From Ciona savignyi (lineage: Eukaryota > Chordata > Ascidiacea > Phlebobranchia > Cionidae), in assembly GCA_000149265.1 (NCBI GenBank), contig CH003207.1, positions 97,648 to 161,647 on the forward strand: 64,000 nt of DNA, in the 5' to 3' direction. The notes under the pieces are model-generated. The model did no database searches. It saw only the letters and a program-made list of their open reading frames with translations, and was not told the DNA's origin. This document shows, one piece after another, positions 46,201 through 58,200 of the stretch. Each line of letters opens with the position of its first letter. Position 1 is the first letter of the stretch. A program made the translations under genes and the position numbers.

Positions 46201-49200
46201 AAGAACCTGATATCGTGACATTATTTCGACAACAAGGTAAACTCTCGGCGGTTGCCCTTTCTCCCGGCTCTGATCTGCCCAAATATGGCAAATCGGCATG
46301 ACTCCAAAGCCAGGTACTTTGAATGAGGTTTCCTTACTTGCAGACGACACTAATCGACGAATGATCTGATTTCCCTTAGGATTAAAGCGTCTATTTTTAG
46401 CCCAACCGTATTTAAAAGAAAATCTCGCTTCTTAACTCTCGAACCTATGTACGCCTTTGCGCAATTCAAAAAAAACTGAAAACACTTGTGGACTAATTTC
46501 CACCCGGTAACACTGCTACTAATTCCCACATCGGTTAATATCGCATCCTCATTACATCACATAGTGACTTTCTCCCACACATACAATATCCCGCGGATCC
46601 CAAACCCCATATTACACGTTTCGGAACGTGTCAGCGGTCGACTTGCCCTTACACGTGAAAACTGGCCGCATAATAAGGTGTGAGCTATGTATAGAGCACC
46701 TATTCACGCACGACATGTACATTTGATTCACCGATCACTTTTAAAGCATGTTTTGCCCCAAAGTTACATTGAAACGGCAAATTCGTGCATGTGGGTGCCG
46801 CTACAGGTCACACGTTCCTTAAATCGTGATGCATTTCGGCCGGATATGACGTAAGCAACCAACCAATGGAACTAATTAATTACACCAGACCCCATAAATA
46901 ACCACCCCACCCCCTTAGGATCACAGTATTTCATGTTTATTGCGTTTTACAGCAGCGTCTAATATGCATCAATTTATTTTGTTCACAGTTATTTTATGGA
47001 CGTGTTTTACCAAAGATAATCTGTTTAATACTTTTTACAATTATTAATTAGATCATTTTTTACATTCAAATATATCAGTCTAATTAGGGAGAAATCGAAA
47101 CTAGTCATCCAAAAATCCTTATTTCTTATCTCAGCTCAATAAATCAAACCGTCCGTATGTAATAAGCGAATCTATTTAATGATTTACAAAATTCCCTTGT
47201 TTAAACCTTGTAAATACGACAACCCGGATGAAAATACAACCGGTAAGTTTACATATGCAAAGGGGAATTCGTCGCCCTCGTAAATACACGCATTTCTAAT
47301 TTAGTTCGGCGATGCGTGTTGATGTAGATAGGGCGGGCCTTAAACAAACCTTTTGCAAATATTCCCGGACATGTCCTGGTCGAATCCGACACATACGGAT
47401 GTAGGGCTGCTAAAAGCAGTGGAGCAGTATTTCCGACGAAAAAGTGAAAAATAATAATAAAAACGCGAAAATATTTTGCAATTTTTTGTGGGGGGAATTC
47501 ACATTTTTGGGGAATTTAAAAAATCGTTTTTTTACCGGGAAACACTGGTATGACGTAATAAGTGGGCAATAAAGGGTTCGTAGCAATATTCACTTCATTG
47601 TCGCCAACTTGAGCATGTTGTGACGTCATAATGTTTTCGCGTGCACTTGTTTTCGTCGCGACCGACGCTGTGCTTATCCGGAGTAAACGTACCGCGATTT
47701 TCTCGATTTTTTATCATCAGCGAAAATAAGTATTGACTGGTCACTTATGTATGCTGAATTTTGTGTAAAATCGATTACGAAATCCCTAAATTATGACGTA
47801 AGGCGTGTTCAGTGTTACAGTGGCTTCTTGTTTTTTTGGTATGTTTTAATAACCCTTATTTTGTATTCTTTTATTAGCAGATTATGTTTTATATTTAGTA
47901 TCAAACCCATGATATATTCGCCACTTACATCGTTTTTATATAGAATTCGTTATATGTATCGGTCGCGTTAACTATTCGACCACACGACCGTGATTCATGC
48001 TGGTTGTTGTTTTCAGTGTGTTTCTAAAACTGCTCTGTGGTCGAACGGTTAACGTCACCAATACATTTACCGAATGCTGTACAAAAACGATGTTAGTGGC
48101 GAGCCCATTATGGGAACGAAACTTGGATCATTCAATAAATTACATATTAATTAACAGGATAGTATGGCCAAATGGTTAATAAGGTCGATTAATAGACCGA
48201 TTTCTACTTTAACAACGGTGTTAGTGAAGAACTCATAAAAAGCAATAATTTCTTAGTTACGTTTTAAAAAAAATCTATTTTTTGTGTGAACTTTAGGATA
48301 GATTCAAAACACATGTTCAAATGTAACCGAACTGTGCAGTTTAATCGCCTCTTTTAGGATTATTGGCAAATTGGCCAAAAAAATAAACATAAATATGAAA
48401 TTTTGTACGTTTCCTCAATTTGTAGTCGCTATTTAAAAATACTTTAAAAAGGTCTTTACAAGCCTGATAAAAAAATTTAACAAAATTTAAAAAGTTTTTA
48501 AAAACTAAAAAAAAAACAAATATTAATTTGCCATTGCTTAACCAAGGATCTTCATAATTGAAATTCAGTAGGAAAGTATCAGAAGAAACTTTAATAAATG
48601 CAACTACACGACTTAACTATGGCAAGATTTTTTAAAAACACGACGAAAAAGGGGATTTAAAAACCCTTTTAACTTTTTTTCACAAAAGTATTAATTTGCT
48701 GTTGCTGAGCCAGTAATTGAATTCAGTAGCAAAGCATCAGACTATGCTTAAATTAATGCAACTACATGACTTAACTATGGCAAAGTTTTTAAAAACACGA
48801 CAAAAAAAGGAAATTTAAAAAAAAGTTTTAAATATTTTGACAAAAAAAAAACAAATTTTAATTTGCTGTCGCTCAACCAATAATTGAATTCAGTAGCGAA
48901 GTATCAAACTATTTGGCCGCGTCGCCTGCAGTTGGTCACGGAAGGATGGATATATAATAAATATCCGGTCGGGATGTTATGAGATGAAGTCAGCTTAATG
49001 GTTTCCTCCGTCGGCCTAATGCTCGGCCCGAGTCAATTTAGCGCCATGGCTACCAAGGCTACCAGGGAATATTAGCAATCTCAATGCAATTGAAAGCGAT
49101 GACGTATTGAAAATAACAAAATACTCAATTTTTTGAAGCTAAGAAACCTTAAAATGCTTAATGATCCAACTCAAAAAATTACCAACATTTAATACAACTT

Positions 49201-52200
49201 ATATTAACATTTTAGCGCTCTAATACAACTTAAAATACAACTAATAAGCACAAAATACTACTGTTGCAATATAAAGTCAATTACTTTAATAATAACGGTT
49301 ATTCGAATTATTAATTAATTCGCTGGTTAGGGGTTGGTAGATTAAATATTAGAAATTGTTCACAGTTCAGTTCATATACAATAAGTCTGGGACCATTTTA
49401 ACCGCTCAAAATAGCCTCGTGACCTCTTACAATGGAAATGCATCACTTGCTAAGAAAACAGCCCGATACGATACAATTTAGGGAGTATATAGTGGCACGC
49501 CATAGTATTATTCGAAGCAATGGCGGTTCGGGTCATTGGAAATTGACGGTTTTGATGCACAGGTGCTCTGTGCAGTAGATCATGCGTATGTAAACCACCG
49601 GGTACATGCACGGCATGTACAATGATGGCCATCTTGCAACACCTGGTTTGAATAGGGAATTTGTGTTGTGTATGCTGCGCAAACTTTGGTGGAAAAGGGA
49701 ATTGGGAAATTTCTGCTATTAGCGCAGTTTTTACCGAGCTAGGTTTCGAACTTATGACGGAATAGTCTCTAAAGCCGTCACTGAATCGGTTGCGTTAACC
49801 ATTCGGCCACACATGCTGTATATAAGTCGATCAAGTTAACCCTTCCACACAACCATACACAATATGCATTTTTTTTCTTAAGTTGTGTCAGCTTAAATGC
49901 GTGTGTGGTCAAACGGTTAGCGCGACCAACTTTTATACGGAACTTGTCCTAAAACAGACTGAAGCTACAGGTTTCGAAACCAGCCGCTGTACAATACCAC
50001 GATACAAAGTAACGATGCGATATAATCCCCGAAAAAGGTTGGGAGTTTGATAGACAGGCATGCAGTGCGGAAATAGGGGGTGGCGTTTAAAGGCGGCCCA
50101 AAATAGGGGGCCGTTTCCTGTCCTGTTCCCCTCGCACGCAATTGCATGGGTAAATAACAAGACGGAAAAGCTCGAAGTCGTATCTGAGGCCATTTGTGTT
50201 TTCTGATGCGTGGACCGATGCAAAGGTGTAATAGGTGTGGCCGAACGCTTCGATTGCAATGTGTGGCTGTGTTACCGCGTTCCGCCTTACCTCACGCACA
50301 CAGAGACCTTAATTATCGAGTCAACTACAATCTCAACGGTTCAAAACTCATTACACAATTATCCGTCTATGCTTTGACATTGACCAAATAAGCATTATTT
50401 AGGAGTAAAAGTTAGTATTTTTACGGTAAACCTCCGCTTATTTGACCCAGCTTGTAAAAAACGAATGCTTTTCTCTATATGTTCCAGTCGGGTTAACCAT
50501 TCAACTACAAAACCGTTCTTATATTTTAAAGAGCTAAGTTTTGAACATATGATGGATCGTCACCAAAACCGTTTTGTATACAATTCTGTATATGAATCGG
50601 TCGTGTAAACCATTCGGTCGCACGATCTTTGTCATTCAGTATATTTTGGCATTAACGTTAGGTCTATCTGCTGCGCTTAATCCAAGTCAAATACATTTGA
50701 TTCCAGCCGAACTTCGATTTAAAATTTACCCGCAAGTCCGCTGCAGCAGACAGTATGCTGGCACCAGTTGAATGACTGTCTAAAAAAAGGCGACATCGTA
50801 GTCTCAAAGCAGCCTGGCGGGTCGTCTAACACGTGGTTGCAAATGCGATCTGATCTGTCAACGCTGTGTCCATCGATAAGACGTTCACTATCGCGATAGC
50901 TTCGATTGCAGGTCGTATTCGGTAGTTTATAAGATGGGGATTAGGTTCCAAGCCATGCCGGTTGAAGACTGATATTATATCATTAACCTATTGACTTGTT
51001 GCAACTGTAATTTGTATACGGACGTGTGGTCGAATGGTTAACGCTACCGATGCATGTACCGATCTATACAAAAGCGGTCACTGTAAGCAGCCCATCATGG
51101 GTTCGAAATTGGCTCGGTTAAAAACGTTACTTGCACATTTCGAGATTTCTGAAGCACCAATATTGTATAAAAGGTAAATACAATAATCACGTGCTCGATT
51201 TTTATCGGTCGTGCGTAACAAACATAAACACCGTATAATACATAATAACACTAAATCAAAGATAATGAATAAAAGTATATTCGAATTGTACGGTCGTGTG
51301 GCCAAATGGTTAGAGCGACCGAATTATATAAAAAAACTGTTTTGGGGGCGGGACCATCAAAGAAACGAAACTTAGCTCCACATAAAGATATTAAAATATC
51401 ACATTAAATTGAAACAATTTCCACATTTTAAAATTTGTTACAGGGTTTAAAATTTGTTACGCTTATTTTTAAAATAAACAACTCGACATAAAATATAGTT
51501 TAGTAAATAGTTGGAAACAGGAAAAGACGGCAAAACGACAGTCGTTAAAACACGTCTAATCCAATCAATTAATTAGTGTGGCAATGGCAAGTGACCGCCA
51601 AACCAAACTTATAAAAATAACAATACTAAAAAAAGGGTTTAAATCTTATTAAAAATAATTAAAAAAGGTGTTTAAAAATTATTAAACTTAAGCTCCGAAG
51701 AAAGTGGTGCGGTTAAGCGACTTTCAAATTTATAACTCGTATGTTATAAAACGTACTTATAAGTATGTCAGTATATCAGTATGTTATATTGCGATGTGGT
51801 TACTTTGCAGACGTTTTCAGCCATTTACCAGGACCTGGTACATTCCCATGCATTAGCATTGTCAACACCGGATGTCGTAGTGTTTTGTGATCTTAGCAAC
51901 TACCTCTTCGAAACGCACCGACAGTCACCACCTGCGCTAATGGTTGATAGAGAAAGTCTCGTCGTTATTGCATCGCCCGGAATAACCCGACACAAAAGGC
52001 CGCAGTTTGCCCATTGTACCCGGCCCCTTGTAGTTTGTTAAAAGGAATTAGGCCGTTCTATAGAGAGTTACTAATAACTCCCGCATTGCTGCCATTGTTG
52101 GGCTCCCTGTGCCAGCATTGCGTGCCGACTATGCCCGCGGATTAATAATTCAGAAGCACTGCACAATAGAACTCCAATTTGTAAATGCGCTCTCGCCGCG

Positions 52201-55200
52201 CGTCTCCGCCCTTTTGTGCACTGCCTTAATTGCGCAGCCGACTTAGAATGGATACACTTTCATACCCACCTGTATTCCCGCGGACAATAATCGGGACGAC
52301 AAAGGGACAATTGGAACAAAACCAGATGCTGCTTGCTTCCATGGGAACTCAAGAAAAACGCATTCACAAAACAAAGCGGTTTAAATGGTCTTATCCCGTC
52401 TTTTGTGCATCGCTTCGTTTTCAGGTCGGCCTCAATACGCTATGTCTGGTGTTGAGTTGCAATATGTGAATTACAATGTAACCAACGCTGTTTCGAGAGA
52501 GAAGCGTGGATTGAGTTACCGGACAACGCTAAGCATGGATTTCATGGTCCAGACGGAAAACAACTTCCACACAACAGTGGCTCATACAGAAACACAACCA
52601 CCACTAATGAAACTGTCGTTTCGCCGTTTTTTTTCAGTTTCAATTTTCATAGAAGTTCCCACTGCGTGTTTTCATCTTTGAAACAAAACTAAATTTTAAA
52701 AGAGGATTCTTAGGCGACAGATTTTGATAGTTTTGACAGACGATGAAATTTAACAACTTGTCGTTATAACAAATGCATCAAATCTTGATGTCAGGCATTT
52801 TAACATAGTTTGGTTTATTTTTTTAATGCCAAGATAAGTAAGCGACGTAGGGTCAAGTAAGGTGAAGAATCACTTTAATATTACGTAACTTTGCAAGATT
52901 CACATAATACACGGTTTTATCGGCTAAACTAGATATTTGAAGATGTATGCTATGATGTCTGTATAATAGCACACCGACAATCTAACTTCATCTAATCACA
53001 CAGCTAATAACTGATAATAATCTTCATACAATAAACGTACCGCAAACTCCCGGGTTAAATCACAGTAATACCATGATAATTAAGCCCATTTCAATGGAAA
53101 TTGAACTAATAGCATACGATTAGATGGGAAATGTATCGTTTTGTTAATTTTGTAAGTTGTTTTTTTTTGCCAACGTGCAATTGGAAAGACGTTTTATCGG
53201 TCGTTTATAAGTGGTTACCCGACACAGTTTGTAAAACGATAAACCGCGTTCACACTGCTTTTCTTTAACACCGGTTCCCCACACTAATCGGCCCACTTAA
53301 CAGCAACACTCCAAAGTCCTTTGAAGAGGTCGCCCAAAAATGCGGCTCGAATTAACCCCCCGCGTTTGTAGCTTGAAAATTAATCGCTTATTTTCCACAC
53401 TGCACCGCGGAGTTATGTGATTAAAAATAATGCGTAAGAACTGCTGGATTTCCAGGAAAGGCGATCAAGCTGAAATTGGAAGTTCTCTTGCCTGCGGTTA
53501 TGAGTGGTCTGAAATATTCACGAATTTTACTTCCACCGGTACACTAATGCAACGATATTAACAAAACAGTTTAAACCTTTAAAAAAGCGTTTGGCCGAAT
53601 AAGGATAAATAAACTTTTAAAAATATGGATCACAAAAAATTGTGAATTTAATGGCTTTGCTTATTGCATTTTATAAAAAAATATGGACTAAAACAATTTT
53701 AAAATGTGAAATTTGGACTTTATCATGTCAAAATACGGATTAATATACTCTATGAGTTTATGATTTTATACCGAAATATGGATTAAAATAACTTTTAAAA
53801 CGAGTTTGGCAAACTATGGGTTAAAAACCCTCTACTGATTGACCATTGAAATGACTATAGGTACTTAACTAACAAAGCACCCAACGTTACGACATTTTCC
53901 GGAATTCTATTTGTTGTGCTGTAAATTGTGTTTGGTTGCCCGGTGATTTTGGATGTTTACATGCTAAGTCGGATGACATCAAGGTCTTATCTCGAATCCA
54001 TAGAGATACAATGTTAGTTCCTTCCAATAACCGAAGGGATTATCCATCAATGCCAAACCGCCTGCAGATGGTATAATAGTGGGCGTGCTTTAAGCTAACA
54101 AACCAATACTGTGCACAAACTGCTTATGAGCAGAATAAGTAAAGTTGTGTGCTGGAATTACTACGCCAAACAAGCTTCCCTTGTCTGTGGGTTTACACAG
54201 GGCCCGGTAGCGTGCGTGCAGTATATTACAATGGGATAATGTGGGAGGGTCAATTCACAGTGGACTGATCATACACTGGACCGTGCCTATATACCCCGAC
54301 GATGGGCGCGAGGTGAGCTGACGATTGCCCGTGTGGTAACCCCCTTGGGTTTGCCTATTCAGGTAGATAAACATGAATATCCTATTCTATATTCAATTGC
54401 ATCACATTTAAACCCAATAATAAATCGCGCTGCAGTAGTTCCGCCTGCGTCATCAAATCCGCGGTTACCTAGCAACGGTAGCGCGGCAACGCGTCGACGA
54501 TGGAATTCGAGTGTTCTTTAATGCCGACGCATTTCATTGCGTTTGTTACGGCATAATGTATCGGCGCTTGAATGGTCTGAATAGATGCGAAGCCCATTGT
54601 GTAAAAGCAACGGTCGATCTCGCCTTACTTTCGCCCCCTTTGTCGCGCCACTTGTTATTACTGCCTTTCCTATTGTGCCAGTCACTTCAAAATGCACGAG
54701 ATGCGATGAAAACACTTCCCACGGAAACCGCAATTGTGCGCCAGACGAGCTTGCTTTCTCTATTTAATCGAGCTGGAAGCCAAACTAAATTAACACGCAC
54801 ACCAGCAATTATATTAGGCGACCTTTTAAAATTGGCCTCGTTGGTAAAATATCGCCCAAAACACTTTATTTATTTCAGTTTATTTTTGCTCATTCGTTAG
54901 AGTAATAAAGAAAAGCAAATAATAAAAATGGCATGAAAAAACGGCAAAACCACAGTAGTTAGTTAATAATAGCTTTACTTCATTAACAATTACAGTTATT
55001 ACGATATATTTTGTAACAAAATATTCACATTAAAACACATGTTTTAAATTGAATTGCCAATTTAAACTGTACGGAAACGGTTGTTTATAAAACCGACTGG
55101 GCCAGACATAAATTGTTTCTTAATTTCCATGGCGGCCTTTTCTTCCCATGCGCCGTGCTAGCGCCCTCTATGTTATAAATAATGATGCAATAATATTATT

Positions 55201-58200
55201 TAAATTTTGAACATTCAAATGCTGACAAAGCATATTTGACGTTTAATCCGTAATACCTGTTATGACATGGCGGTACTTAGATGATTTGTGTGTTTTTAAC
55301 ACAAGGCGAATATAAAGTTGTAATCTTGAATCTAACTAAAACCTAAAACGGAAGAAAAACTTAAACATCGATGTTTAATGGAACGTTAGTTCAGTTTTTT
55401 CGCTCCTTAATCACAATACAGAAGTACGGTCGTGTGGCCGAATGGTTATCGCGACCGATACATATACCGAGTCTTATTAAAAAAAACGGTCCTTGTGACG
55501 AGCCCATCATGGGTTCGAAACTTAGATCCAAATAAGGAATAGCTTGCTGTCTTATTTACCCGTTGTTAAAGATACATATACAGACTCCTAAATGAAAAAG
55601 GTCTTAGTAACGAAATCTTAATGGGTTCGAAACTAAGCACGAAAAAAAATTACATTACAGAACAATGGCATAGTTTTAAGTTAAGAAGGCAGACTAAAAT
55701 GGCAAAACTACAGTAGTTAAGACACGTCAGTGAATAGACACGGTTTATTGGAGAGAAAAAAATGACGTGGCCGTTAAACCAAAGATTAAACAAATTAAAA
55801 TGTCGTAAGTTATTGTAGCAACTGTGAATATACATGTAAATGTGGTGTAATAGGTGTTAAACGCACAAGTAATGTATGTTTACTTTTGTTTTTTTATTTT
55901 TGCCTCGGAACACAGGAACAGAAACAAATATAAATTTTGGGCTAAAATAGTTTCGAATATCCTATACATCTCTTCCAACGTAATAATTCTGTTTATAGTT
56001 CAAATTAGTTTAGTTTTGTTTATTCAATTTTTGCCCCAGTATTAAACAATTGCAAATGAAGCAAATCACGACACAGGGACAGGAAAAGACGGCATAATGT
56101 TGACGCCCCTTCATACTGTTTAAACCGCCAGCTCTAAACTAATTGGCTGAAGTTTGACGAATCGCGACGTATTTTCTCATTCGTGAATCACCTTCTATCG
56201 TCGCTGCGATTTCCTTTGTCATCGTCACAATTGCATTTCAATTGGTTTCCTCTCGGCGATTATGACGTAAGAAGACGGCGTGCACAAAAGCGCGATCCCG
56301 CCGAAGAGTTATTGGAATCGCGTCATTAGCGAGAAGGCTGCCTATTATGCACGCTGCGTACGTGCAGAAGCTGCATCTTAGGTTTGGTTGGGATAGGTCG
56401 ATTCCAAAAATACGGAACTATCGAAAGGGAACATTAATTTTAAAGCTAACTTTAGAACCGAAATTTGGATATTCCGTATATAAAGCTAACTTTAAAACCG
56501 AAATTTGGATATTCCGTATATAAAGCTATCTTTAAAGCCGAAATTTGGATATTCCGTATAAAAAGCTAACTTTAAAACCGAAATTTGGAAGTCAATTTAC
56601 TTTTAAAAATCCCTTATAAACTGTATTACAATTAGGATGATTATTAATTAGTAACAAGTTCTGTATTTTTGGAGTTTCTACTAAAAATGGCATCTTAAAA
56701 CGCGATCAGGGTTAAGTAATTTTCCGTGGTTTTATAGTTCCGTCTATTTAAAACATTACTCTTTGATTTTCTCAGTTTAGCGTCTATGGAACATACCACT
56801 GTTCGTGTAAATACGACACAAAACATTTGGCGCCGAAATTTCCGTTCCTGTCATCCGATTTAAGAGCGAAACCGTCATATTTCCCCCTCTGTAGTAAAAT
56901 ACCACCTTAAATGGAAATCGTCCGATCAATAAACAGCAGAGTAATAAGATTACAACATTCGGTTGGTCTTTATCTCTCGCGGGCTTAAAATGACGGCATT
57001 AATTTGGCTTCCAGCCCATCTGCACCAGTGTTATTAATGCCAGGGCTATTTCCCTCTAACAACTTAATCGCCCGAACGTCCAAGACGTAATTTCCCTCGC
57101 CCGTATATCCCTTATTAGTCGAGCGGGAAATCGTGCAGCTGAGTTCAAAGAGACATCCGTACATGCTCAATTAGCGCCGTGTATCCTGTTAATACAGTCA
57201 CTACTTCGCAATTACAACGTCAGCGCTTGCACACCATAGCACGAGCTGCTTAATTCGGATACAATGTAGAATTAAAGTGATTAAAGCCACTCCTTAACAG
57301 GGGTAGGCTGTGCATGAGGTAATCATGGCTAATCCCTCTGTTTTAAGTATTTACGTTCACAAGGCTCTTTATTATGACTGGTTCTGACAGGTCTCCGTAA
57401 AAACAAATTGCCTCTTCCAGAAAACCACTACATTTATCATAATAAACACTCCCAAGTTCAGTTTGAAGTAAATAATTTTGGGGTGGGCAGACTGCATTCT
57501 TTAAAAATTGTTGAATAGATCTTAAGTTTGCAAATCGAATGGTGACTTTTAAACTGCACAATTAGTTTTAATTAATTTTGGTTTGTACAAAACACGTCTG
57601 TAACTAATCACAACATGTTAAAAGCTTCAATTTCAAGACATCTGTTAATTTAGCCAAATTTCAAAAAAAATCTTTAACCAGTGTATGTGAAGTTATAAAA
57701 TCTAAGCAAAAAATAAGCCCAATATAAAAAAGGTGTTGGTTTAAAAACTAAAACAATCAAAATAAAGTTTGAATCTCTATATATATAACCTTTTAAAAGA
57801 CTAATGAATGTATTAAATGCCACTTAGAAATTACGATTCTTGTGTATAGGCACATTATATTTATGATCTAATAGTTGGCTAATAATTTAGTTTAAATACA
57901 AATCGTCTTGTTTAAATTGGTATTTTGCTTTTACTAAACCTCCATATTTGGTCCCTAAACCTCCATATTCGATCTCTAAACTTCATATTCGATCCCTAAA
58001 CTTTATATTTGGTCCCTAAACCTCCAAATTTTGTCCCCAAACCTCTAAATTTGGTCCCTAGACCTCCAAATTTGGTCCCCAAACCTCCAAATTTGGTCCC
58101 TAAACTTCATATTTGGCCCCTAAACCACCATATTTGATCCCTAAACTTCATATTTGGTCCCTAAACTTCATATTCGATCCCTAAACCTCCATATTTGGTC

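Noticed and set aside
51781..52041. 86-codon frame in the giant intron
   Set aside because: No recognisable protein features and no phase-compatible splice sites linking it to the zinc-finger exons.
52385..52681. 98-codon frame starting after a TTTTCAG
   Set aside because: The 3' half is repeat-D sequence in reverse orientation and no donor joins it to exon 7 in phase.
54511..54900. 129-codon frame in the giant intron
   Set aside because: Hydrophobic and Leu-rich composition reflects T-rich sequence; no family match and no splice sites in phase.
55428..55520. Possible tRNA genes at SINE heads
   Set aside because: Heads resemble tRNA, but acceptor stems do not pair and A-B box spacing is wrong for a functional tRNA; they recur with the rest of the SINE.
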